Shown here piece after piece: positions 52,698 to 60,467 of a stretch of 64,000 nucleotides of DNA. Origin of the DNA: CAYZJB01 sp964602985 (GTDB lineage Bacteria > CLD3 > SB21); contig CAZRTJ010000005.1 in the NCBI GenBank assembly GCA_964602985.1, forward strand, positions 62,001 to 126,000. The letters are read 5' to 3'. Below the pieces are notes generated by a model that was given only the letters and a program-made list of their open reading frames with translations, was not told where the DNA came from and did not search any database. Each line of letters opens with the position of its first letter. The first letter of the stretch is position 1. The position numbers were made by a program, and so were the translations under genes.

Positions 52698-53834
52698 TCA
52701 GGCGTTCTTGCGATTCTTCATCGACCCGATCATTTCGCAGATCGCATCGACGTGAGGGAGCGAAAGATTGCCGTACATGGGAAGACAGAGAACTTGCTTC
52801 GCCACGCGCTCCGCCACCGGTAATCGACCGGGCGCGGCAGACGGCAATTCCCGATACGGTGGAAAGTGACTGATCAACGGATAAAAGTAGCGGCGTGAAT
52901 ACACGTTGTTCGTTTTGAGTCGATCGTACACGGCGTCCCGATCGGCTCCAAAGATCGCGGGATCGATGAGAATCGGAAAGTAGGAATGATTGTGCGACAC
53001 CTTGGGGAGATCGCCGAGGACGCGCACACCATCCAGTCCGGACAGATTCTCCCGGTACCGGGCCGCCACAGCTCGTCGACGATCCACTTCGCCGCGAAAT
53101 CTCTCCATCTGCAAGAGACCCATGATCGCCTGAAATTCGTTCATCTTGGCATTAATGCCCACACTGACAACCGACGTCTCACCTGCGAATCCAAAGTTTT
53201 TCAGATAATCGATCCGTTGCTTGAGTTTTTCGTCCCCATGTACAATCGCCCCGCCCTCAAATGTCTGGAACACTTTCGTCGCATGGAAACTCAGAATGCT
53301 CATATCGCCGTGGCGGAGTATGGACTTCCCGTCCACTGTCACCCCGAACGCGTGCGCGGCATCGTACAGGACTCGCAGTCCATAGATGTCGGCGATCCTT
53401 TGAATCTCTTCCACCCGGCACGGATTTCCGTACACATGCACCGGCAGGATTCCCGTCGTTTGATTGGTGATCAGGGATTCCACCTTCGTGGCGTCCAGGT
53501 TAAACGTCTGCTCTTCAATATCGCAGAATACCGGAGTGATCCCGTTCCAATGAAGGGAATGCGTGGTGGCCACGAAGCTGAACGGCGTGGTAATCACCTC
53601 CCCCGTCATCCGCAACGCCTTCAGGCCAAGAAGGAGCGCCAACGTCCCATTGCTGAACAGATTCAGATACGGTACGCCGAGAAATTCAAGGAGTTTCTCC
53701 TCCAGTTGAACGTGATACGCGCCGTTGTTGGTGAGGATCTTGGACTTCCACAGTGTCTCCAGATGCGGAAGGACGGACTCCAACGGCGGAAGATCCGGTT
53801 CCGTGACATAAATCGGATGGTCGAACTTTGGCAT
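52698..53834 (-). CDS. DegT/DnrJ/EryC1/StrS-family sugar aminotransferase
   Basis: The 378-residue PLP enzyme installs an amino group on a nucleotide-linked keto sugar. The PLP-lysine segment is SILSFHATKVFQTFEGGAIVHG near residue 180. VVTTPFS- or ITTPFSFVATTHSLHWNG, VFCDIEEQTFNLD and ILPVHVYGNPC are family blocks, and MNEFQAIMGLLQM near residue 230 is the usual GxNxRM-like region. The ATG at 53834 is preferred; a TTG at 53894 would add an unrelated leader. It is the first gene in the coupled operon. The HATK variant around the lysine is found in VioA/FdtB-type enzymes, so the product is probably an amino-dideoxy sugar. Confidence 0.93.
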   Translation of the reverse strand: MPKFDHPIYVTEPDLPPLESVLPHLETLWKSKILTNNGAYHVQLEEKLLEFLGVPYLNLFSNGTLALLLGLKALRMTGEVITTPFSFVATTHSLHWNGITPVFCDIEEQTFNLDATKVESLITNQTTGILPVHVYGNPCRVEEIQRIADIYGLRVLYDAAHAFGVTVDGKSILRHGDMSILSFHATKVFQTFEGGAIVHGDEKLKQRIDYLKNFGFAGETSVVSVGINAKMNEFQAIMGLLQMERFRGEVDRRRAVAARYRENLSGLDGVRVLGDLPKVSHNHSYFPILIDPAIFGADRDAVYDRLKTNNVYSRRYFYPLISHFPPYRELPSAAPGRLPVAERVAKQVLCLPMYGNLSLPHVDAICEMIGSMKNRKNA

Positions 53835-54011
53835 GCGTGATTGAACAGCGATTGAAACTTGCGTAGAGTAGGAAATTTTTCCGCCGAGTTCCAATGAAAA
53901 GTGCCGACCCGGTCTGCGACGAGATTGCTGGAAGCGGTGTACACGGTCTGACCTGAAGCGGCTGGTCTTCAGCGAACAGGGCCCACACCGCCAGCCTGAA
54001 CGATGGAACTG

Positions 54012-57000
54012 CTAAAAATCCGCGCCAAACCAGAATTGAAAGAAGATTCCCTTCGACCAGCGCCGGTATTCACGCAACGTCTCCTCGTCCAGCCGGCCGC
54101 CAAAACCCAGGTCCCCGGTTTCCTTCAACTTCGTCGCGATAAATCGATCCCGATTGCCCGGCAGTCTAATGCCGAACACCTCTGCGTCGCGTGCGTCAAA
54201 CATTTTTCCGAAATCAAATCGCAGGACAATAAATCCCAGCATGTTCACTCGAAACCCCGTCCCCACGCTCCCGATCAATCCGTCGAAATTGACATGATCG
54301 ACCACAACCGCTCCATCCGTAATCTGCGACCCCCACGCACTGCCGATATCCATGAACGCCGCGCCACGGATTCCGCGAAAGCCCAGTCCGCCAAACGGCA
54401 ATTTCAAACTGATCACATCGACGAGTGGAAATCGAAGTTCCTGATTCACGACAAAGAACCGAGAGCCCGGCAGATTCCATCGTGGATATCCGCGCAGGTC
54501 CCAACTGCCGCCGAGAATGAAATTCTGCGGGTTCTTCCCCTCGTTCCACTGCACCATCGACCGCATCGCATACGTCGAACGGCTCGTGAGCCGAACATAC
54601 TTTCGATAATCCAGGATGACCGTGTAGTAATTCTGCTGCGATCGTTGAACGTCGCTCGTATATCCGCCGGAAACGGTGAAGCGATTCCCATCGATCGGCC
54701 CGGTGATCCCCCACAGCGCGTTGTCGTACGTGTAGCCGCCGAAGTTGCTCAGGATCAAGCCGTCCACGGGCAACACCTGACCGAACACGCTTTCCCGCCG
54801 ATACTTGCTGAAATTCAACGACGACTCCAGCCGCTGGAAACGCGAGATCGGATAGACCACCTGGAGAAATCCGCCGAATCGATTTTGATCGACTTGTGCG
54901 ATGTCGCCCACGTCGTCGATCTCGATAAAATCACCGCGGAAACGATAAAATCCGTACGCGAAATTGACCCGCTTCCCCAAATCCACTTTTGTCAGGACAA
55001 GATTCCAATTGGTCAGCAGTTGAGACGTCGTTCGGGAGGTGTTAAAGACTAGGAGATAGTACTGCTGATCACCGAGCACGTCGGTCACTCCGACGAGACC
55101 GCCGCCGCCATTCCCAAAAACCGGATCGACGTGAAAGGAACCCTGCACAAAGTCGAGGCCGTAGCGCTTGGAGTAGGGCCGTGCGGCTACACCTTCCGCC
55201 GCCACACGGGGCGTGGACCACAAGGTTTTCGCGGCAAGGGTCTCTACGTTCGCCGGTTGCGTGGCTTCGGCCTTGGCGCGGGCATTCGGCAACCGCCGAA
55301 TTTGAAATCCGAATTTTTCAAACGTCGTCAGGATGATGTCCCCGTTGCGCGTCCACACCGGATCGAATCCAGCCGCCGTCAGTCGGACCAGTTCGCGCCC
55401 ACGAAACGCGCTCAGCGAATCTCCCGCCTCGGCCGCATCGACAAAGTTCTTGTCGCCAGTGACAAACGGCAACACCCACAGGTCCGTCGGCTCCCCCGGT
55501 CGGTTCGACGTATACGCCAGCCATCGCCCGTCGCGCGACCAGGAGGGCGCGTCATCCCGCGTCCGACCCGCCGTCAAAGCAAACATCTTCATCGTGCCGA
55601 CATCGCATAGATAGAGATTGTACGCACCCATCAGACCTTCTTCTGTACGATCCGACGAAAAGGCGATCCATCGACCGTCCGGACTCCACGCGGGCTCCTT
55701 GTCGTCGTACATATCGTTGGTTAGGCGGGTGAGACGCCCGTCTTCGGAATCGCCGGTCACTTCGAGAATATACAGGTCCGAATTGCCGCTCATCGCCAGC
55801 CCCGAGAACACAATCCTCTTGCAGTCCGGCGACCAGTTGGGCGAGGACAATCCGACCAGATCCTTATAGGAGTACCGATGCGTGACGGTCTTGCGGTTCA
55901 CGTCGTACACATGCAGGACATCCTTCTCGCCGCTCTTGGTCACAAAGGCCAATTCACCCCTGGCATTGATGTCAATCTTGCTCTTGAAGAAATGAAACGT
56001 TTCAAAATCTTCGGAGCGCTCGCCTTTGATGACGATTTCCTCCTTCTTCGTGTCCAGTCGATTGCGATAGATGTTCGTATATCCGTCGCGATTGGCAACA
56101 TAGAAGACCTCCTCGATGCCGTCGTGTTCCCAGTACGCCGGCTTCACGTGAAAACCTGCCGGACTGATTTTTTCCGTGATCGCCCCGGGTTCTTCGCGAT
56201 TGGCCAGCGTCGGGAAGTATTTCTTTTTCAACCACTGCATCCAGCGTTCCGTCAATTCCTCATACGACACGCCGAGCGACAGGGCGACGACTTTTTCAAA
56301 CGACTCGGTCTTCCACAGGTTGTCCAGGATCAACATAACTTTTTCGGAACCGAACGATTCGGAGACAAACTGGAGGAGATTCTCGCTCAACTTGTACATG
56401 TAGTACGTCCCCTGCACCGTCCAGAAATTCTGCACGGGCACGACGGTCCCATTGATCGTTGCATCGCGCATGACCATTTCCGCCTGGAAGTCCGGTTGTC
56501 CGCTCCAGTGTTCGGCGATTCCCTCGGTAAACCACAGGGGCGCGCCGGGATGGTTCAGCTTTCGATGCTCGGAGAGTATGCGCTCCATTTTGTACGTGGC
56601 AAATACGTGCACCAGTTCGTGCCGAAGCACGCGTCGAAACGCGTGAATCGATCCATCGCTTGGCAGTACGACGCGCCCTTTGAAGAACTCGAAGAATCCG
56701 CCGACGCCCTCCGGAATCTCAAACGGCGACACATTCGTCTGCTGAAAATGCAGGTGCGAGCTGTAGACGATCATGGGCACCTTGCTCTTGAGCGAGTAGT
56801 TGAACAGATTTTGTAACTCCGCGTACTGCTCCTCGGCGAATCCCGCCGCCCGCTCCGCCAGTTCCTTCATTTCCGGATAATAATAGATCTCGAAATGCTC
56901 CGTCTCGAGCACCTGCCAGTGGAATCGCGTGTAATTGACCTTGTTCGTACCGAAGTAGTTGTCGTAATACTGCCCGTGCAACGCTGTGGTCAGCCAGATC

Positions 57001-57020
57001 GCCCACATCCACACTCTCAT
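54012..57020 (-). CDS. Gluzincin-like peptidase / WD40-type propeller / outer-membrane barrel fusion
   Basis: The 1002-residue protein has a short signal peptide ending HGQ. A peptidase MA-like domain comes first, with HELVH at residues 134-138 and TEGIAEHW with Glu166 as third zinc ligand, so it looks catalytically complete. From about residue 290 there are six or more PD40/TolB-type repeats (NWSPDCKRIVFSG, AWSPDGRWIAFSSDR, SWSRDGRWLAYTSNR). From about 620 a BamA/TamA-like surface antigen follows (GGSWDLRGYPRWNLPGSR, IGSVGTGFRVNMLGFIVLRFDFGK), ending in FQFWFGADF with a terminal Phe. The likely location is the outer membrane with the peptidase and propeller exposed. It overlaps the next gene as ATGA. 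Confidence 0.9.
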   Translation of the reverse strand: MRVWMWAIWLTTALHGQYYDNYFGTNKVNYTRFHWQVLETEHFEIYYYPEMKELAERAAGFAEEQYAELQNLFNYSLKSKVPMIVYSSHLHFQQTNVSPFEIPEGVGGFFEFFKGRVVLPSDGSIHAFRRVLRHELVHVFATYKMERILSEHRKLNHPGAPLWFTEGIAEHWSGQPDFQAEMVMRDATINGTVVPVQNFWTVQGTYYMYKLSENLLQFVSESFGSEKVMLILDNLWKTESFEKVVALSLGVSYEELTERWMQWLKKKYFPTLANREEPGAITEKISPAGFHVKPAYWEHDGIEEVFYVANRDGYTNIYRNRLDTKKEEIVIKGERSEDFETFHFFKSKIDINARGELAFVTKSGEKDVLHVYDVNRKTVTHRYSYKDLVGLSSPNWSPDCKRIVFSGLAMSGNSDLYILEVTGDSEDGRLTRLTNDMYDDKEPAWSPDGRWIAFSSDRTEEGLMGAYNLYLCDVGTMKMFALTAGRTRDDAPSWSRDGRWLAYTSNRPGEPTDLWVLPFVTGDKNFVDAAEAGDSLSAFRGRELVRLTAAGFDPVWTRNGDIILTTFEKFGFQIRRLPNARAKAEATQPANVETLAAKTLWSTPRVAAEGVAARPYSKRYGLDFVQGSFHVDPVFGNGGGGLVGVTDVLGDQQYYLLVFNTSRTTSQLLTNWNLVLTKVDLGKRVNFAYGFYRFRGDFIEIDDVGDIAQVDQNRFGGFLQVVYPISRFQRLESSLNFSKYRRESVFGQVLPVDGLILSNFGGYTYDNALWGITGPIDGNRFTVSGGYTSDVQRSQQNYYTVILDYRKYVRLTSRSTYAMRSMVQWNEGKNPQNFILGGSWDLRGYPRWNLPGSRFFVVNQELRFPLVDVISLKLPFGGLGFRGIRGAAFMDIGSAWGSQITDGAVVVDHVNFDGLIGSVGTGFRVNMLGFIVLRFDFGKMFDARDAEVFGIRLPGNRDRFIATKLKETGDLGFGGRLDEETLREYRRWSKGIFFQFWFGADF

Positions 57021-57817
57021 GCCAGAATCCTCTTTTGCAGAAACGCGACGTGATTTCGAATGTAGCCGCTTGCGCGCGCCGTGCGTGTGCCGTACCAGCA
57101 GAAGTAGGAACCTTGGACGAATTCGATTTCAGCATCCGCGGCCCATGACTGACTTTGAATTTCGTCCCGATGCCGATCCTGAAACAGAAAAGGTTCATCT
57201 GGAAGCAAGATCAGTTCCGGGCGAGACTCATGGAGAAACTCCGTGGTCAGGATCGGATAGCGATCCGCGAGATCTGCGCAGACATTTTTCATGCCGTGCG
57301 ATTCCAGTACGTCATGAATGTACGTGTCGCGGTTGATCGACATCCACGGCTGCCGCCAGATCAGATACAACGTGCGGATCGACGCGCGAACCGGACGCAG
57401 GGCGCGAATCGCACGGACGAACGGAAACGCCCGTTCTTCCACGCCGAATATCTTTCCCATCGACTCCACGGTGTCCGCCGAATCGCTCAGCGTCCGCGGA
57501 AAGGTAACCCACGTGCGATAGCGGTCGTTGAGAAATTCCACATCTTCATTGCGATTTTCCTCCGTGTTCAGGATGACCAGATCGGGACAGAGTTCGGCGA
57601 TCGCCGACAGGTCCGGATTTTTTGGTCCGCCGACTTTGGCTTTGTGAATGACTTGTTCTGCGGGTTCCGTGCAGAATTTCGTCACACCGACCACGCGATC
57701 TCCGAGACCGAGTTCGAAAAGACTTTCTGTCAAACTGGGGATGAGGCACACCACACGCTGCGGCGGCGAAGTGAATCGGATTTTTCGTTGGAGAGCGTCT
57801 GATAGGACCGTGTCCAT
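57017..57817 (-). CDS. Helical-backbone metal-receptor/ cobalamin-siderophore binding protein
   Basis: The 266-residue protein fits the periplasmic binding-protein fold used by BtuF-like and siderophore-binding proteins. The signature RVVCLIPSLTESLFELGLGDRVVGVTKFC lies near residue 20, followed by PDLSAIAELCPDLVILNTEENR and a C-terminal hydrophobic tail. No signal peptide is evident at the chosen ATG 57817, which is unusual; a longer frame to 57871 is open but also lacks one. Members without signals act as cytoplasmic cobinamide-processing or adapter proteins. Its start is followed by 57020, and its TGA overlaps the propeller-barrel gene, so the two are coupled. A cobalamin link to metH is possible. 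Confidence 0.82.
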   Translation of the reverse strand: MDTVLSDALQRKIRFTSPPQRVVCLIPSLTESLFELGLGDRVVGVTKFCTEPAEQVIHKAKVGGPKNPDLSAIAELCPDLVILNTEENRNEDVEFLNDRYRTWVTFPRTLSDSADTVESMGKIFGVEERAFPFVRAIRALRPVRASIRTLYLIWRQPWMSINRDTYIHDVLESHGMKNVCADLADRYPILTTEFLHESRPELILLPDEPFLFQDRHRDEIQSQSWAADAEIEFVQGSYFCWYGTRTARASGYIRNHVAFLQKRILA

Positions 57818-58016
57818 GCGGCTAAGATAGCACCGACCTTTCTCCCAAGTCAAGATACGGATGCAAATCAACCCGTTTAGGGTATGCGTGGGTCAGCCGG
57901 TAGCAACCCCTGCATGTGGGTGTGCCGCGCGGCTTTTTTTATTGTCTCCTGAGACAGCGACCTTGCAAATCTTCCTGTGTGAAACTAAGTTGCGATACCA
58001 TCTGAAAGGGGTTCCT

Positions 58017-59300
58017 ATGATTCGGTTTGCAATACTCGTATGGGCCGGCACCGCTCTGTGGGCGCAAGATGCGCCGAGATTTGATGACCATTTCATCAAC
58101 GGCGTGCTGAGATTTGATTTCTATCACGGATTTGACAAGTCGTCGCACACGATCGTACCGTATCGCTGGCGCGAGGAGCCATTCTACGCAGGAAGCAAGA
58201 CGGTTCTTGTCCCGCCGATGGATATGGGAAATTTCCGATACGACGTCATGGATTCCGCCAGCGGCCAGTTGATCTATTCCGAAGGCTATTCGGACCTGTT
58301 TGAGGAGTGGAAGAGTACACGGGAGGCGCTGGAGGGCGGCCGGCAAGTATTTCTGGAATCCGTCCGATTCCCCTATCCGAGGGCAACGGTCGTCCTCAAA
58401 CTATTCGCGCGGGATCGGAGCGGCGCGTACTTCGAAATGTATTCCGAAACCCTCAATCCCCGATCCCTTCGCATCGACCGGTCCCGGCCTTCGCGCGCGT
58501 TTGAAACGGGAGATATTTCCCTGAGCGGTCTGCCGGAAGACAAGATCGATGTGCTGTTTCTGGCGGAGGGATACACCTCCGGACAAACCGCGAAATTCAA
58601 AGCGGACGCGAGGAAGCTCGCCGATTATCTGGTGAGCAAGGAGCCGTTTCGGACGTACCGGGACCGATTCAATTTCCGCTATGTCGCTGCCGTATCGGAA
58701 GAAGGAGGAACGGACGAACCCGACCGAGGCATTTTCAAACGAACCATCCTCAGCAGTTCGTTCAACACATTCAACATCGAACGGTACATCACCACGATGG
58801 ATCACCACACCCTGCGCGAACTCGCCTCGGCGGTACCGTACGATCACGTGGTGGTCCTGACAAATCACGAGCGATACGGCGGCGCGGGTTTTTATAACTT
58901 CTATTCGATCTTCTGTTCCGACATGCCCGAACTCGGCGACGTATTCGTTCACGAGTTCGGTCACCAGTTCGCGGGACTGGCCGACGAGTACGACGGAGAT
59001 TTCACGCAGGGCGAACCGTTTTATAATTTGAAAATCGAGCCGTGGGAAGCGAACATCACGACGTCGCGCAAGCGTCAAAACATCAAGTGGAACTCCGTGA
59101 TCTCCAAGGACACGCCCATCCCGACACCAAACGACGCGAAGTACGCAAACGTCGTCGGGTGTTTCGAAGGCGGCGGATATTCCACGAAAGGAATTTTCCG
59201 TTCGCAACTGTATTGCCTGATGCGCGGCTGGGAGGTTCGCGAGTTTTGCCATGCCTGCCGCGAACAGTGCGTGAAGATGCTGAAGCTGTATACGAGGTAG
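58017..59300 (+). CDS. M64-family (IgA-peptidase-like) metallopeptidase
   Basis: The 427-residue product has a signal peptide ending WAQ. The zinc motif VFVHEFGHQFAGLADEYDGD near residue 310 matches the M64 consensus HEXGHxxxGxxDE. IDVLFLAEGYTSGQTAKF and NHERYGGAGFYNFYSIFC are also family features, and a cysteine-rich end (REFCHACREQCVKML) is typical. ATG 58017 is preceded by AAAGGGG. The longer upstream reading frame lacks homology. It is divergent from the binding-protein gene and precedes the YhcG remnant. It adds to the M1, M2, M28 and MA-like peptidases of the window. Confidence 0.95.
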   Translation: MIRFAILVWAGTALWAQDAPRFDDHFINGVLRFDFYHGFDKSSHTIVPYRWREEPFYAGSKTVLVPPMDMGNFRYDVMDSASGQLIYSEGYSDLFEEWKSTREALEGGRQVFLESVRFPYPRATVVLKLFARDRSGAYFEMYSETLNPRSLRIDRSRPSRAFETGDISLSGLPEDKIDVLFLAEGYTSGQTAKFKADARKLADYLVSKEPFRTYRDRFNFRYVAAVSEEGGTDEPDRGIFKRTILSSSFNTFNIERYITTMDHHTLRELASAVPYDHVVVLTNHERYGGAGFYNFYSIFCSDMPELGDVFVHEFGHQFAGLADEYDGDFTQGEPFYNLKIEPWEANITTSRKRQNIKWNSVISKDTPIPTPNDAKYANVVGCFEGGGYSTKGIFRSQLYCLMRGWEVREFCHACREQCVKMLKLYTR

Positions 59301-59351
59301 GGGGTGTGGGGTCCGAGCACATCACGGGTCTCCTGGCGGTTTGTCAAGAAA

Positions 59352-59425
59352 TGAGAAGGAAGCAAGAGGCCCTACCCGACGACACGATTTGGGCTAATCT
59401 GAAGTACATCGGGTATGGCTCATAA
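59352..59425 (+). pseudogene. Possible remnant of a restriction-modification gene C-terminus
   Basis: A 24-codon frame ends LPDDTIWANLKYIGYGS before a TAA that overlaps the YhcG start by 11 bases. The NLK-x-x-GYG pattern resembles the extreme C-termini of type I methylase (HsdM) subunits, which commonly sit directly before YhcG genes. The length is too short to prove this, so it is a weak reading. Confidence 0.3.
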
Positions 59426-60182
59426 GAAACAACCCAGTCGTGCCGCTGCTTGGACCATCCGTACACTTGTTGATGCCATGTGCAGAACGGACAAGTTTAT
59501 CACTGCGCGAGTCGGCATGGCTGTCAACGTTGGTATTACGATTCGAAACTGGATCACTGGATTCTACATTTATGAGTACGAACAACGAGGAACCGATCGC
59601 GCCAGATACGGAGAGCGCCTCCTTGACGTTCTCTCTGAAAAACTCTCCAGCGCAGGCATTCAGGGAACAGCTTCTCGGACATTGCGGTTGTGCCGACAGT
59701 TCTACACTGCCTACCAACAAATTCAGCAGACGCTGACTGCCAAATCGGAATGGTTGGCTTCTTCCGATAGAATTTGGCAGACGCTGTCTGCCAAATCAGA
59801 CAATACGTCGAACAAAACGATTGGGTGGACGGCATCCACCCAATTCAAAATACCCGAAGCGAAACTCCTTGAGCGACTTTCCTTTTCCCATTTTGCCGAG
59901 CTTATCGAAATTGACGATCCTCTCAAACGCTGCTTCTACGAAATCGAATGTACCCGCGACAACTGGTCGGTGCGTGAACTGAAACGCCAGATCGGAACTC
60001 TCTACTACGAGCGCCCCGGATTGTCAAAGAACAAGAGGAAACTTGCGGAGCTCGTGCGAAAAGGAGACCGCCGAGCCGAAGCTCCGCTGCAACAACAAAA
60101 CCTTTTGATTTCGACCGGGCCTCTGACTATCTTGTCCGGTCGCGCTAACGCGACCTGTCCGTTGAATTCTCACTTTCTTTGA
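59415..60182 (+). pseudogene. Truncated YhcG/DUF1016-family protein (N-terminal domain only)
   Basis: The reading frame is 255 residues. The DUF1016 N-terminal helix domain is clear: NVGITIRNWITGFYIYEYEQ, RARYGERLLDVLSEKL, TASRTLRLCRQFYTAYQQI, and FYEIECTRDNWSVRELKRQIGTLYYER. The characteristic QTLSAKSD repeats (two copies, QTLTAKSEW and QTLSAKSDN) are present. The C-terminal PDDEXK nuclease half of intact YhcG (about 340-370 residues) is missing: after KLAELVRKGDRRAEAPLQ the frame runs into unrelated sequence holding a palindrome. YhcG genes associate with type I restriction loci or phage defence. The remnant sits between the M64 gene and napD. Confidence 0.72.
60138..60155. repeat. REP-like palindrome inside the truncated YhcG end
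   Basis: GGTCGCG-CTAA-CGCGACC is a perfect seven-base-pair hairpin with a four-base loop, flanked on both sides by TGTCCG. It resembles short bacterial intergenic palindromes. It marks the sequence where the nuclease domain is lost. Only one copy is seen in the window. Confidence 0.55.
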
Positions 60183-60224
60183 CTGTCTGCAATCGGTGTA
60201 ACTCCGTAACACGAGCGTTTAACC

Positions 60225-60467
60225 ATGCCGGTCAAAAGTTATCTTCTTCAACCCGTCCGTGGAATGGACGATGAACTCAAATCAGCGCTAAGCCCCTTGG
60301 GCGGGTGCGAACTGATCGAGACCACCCGTCCAGACCTTTACGTTTTGCTCACCGACACTTCCTCCCGCGAAGAAGAAAAAAAACTGGAAACTGCGTTGGA
60401 GACGCTCCCGGGAGTCGCGTGTCTGAGCCTGGTGTCCGCCTACGATGACAGGGAGATTGAAATATGA
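60225..60467 (+). CDS. napD: NapD chaperone
   Basis: The 80-residue product has the size of NapD, a cytoplasmic ferredoxin-fold chaperone that binds the Tat signal of NapA and aids its maturation. The pattern SYLLQPVRGMDDELKSALSPL and LPGVACLSLVSAYDD matches NapD proteins. ATG 60225 is clear. It overlaps napA as ATGA (60464-60467), consistent with a napDA operon. Confidence 0.88.
   Translation: MPVKSYLLQPVRGMDDELKSALSPLGGCELIETTRPDLYVLLTDTSSREEEKKLETALETLPGVACLSLVSAYDDREIEI

Noticed and set aside
53835..54011. Possible RNA gene or leader between the aminotransferase and the propeller-barrel gene
   Set aside because: No cloverleaf, T-loop consensus or terminator was found on either strand.
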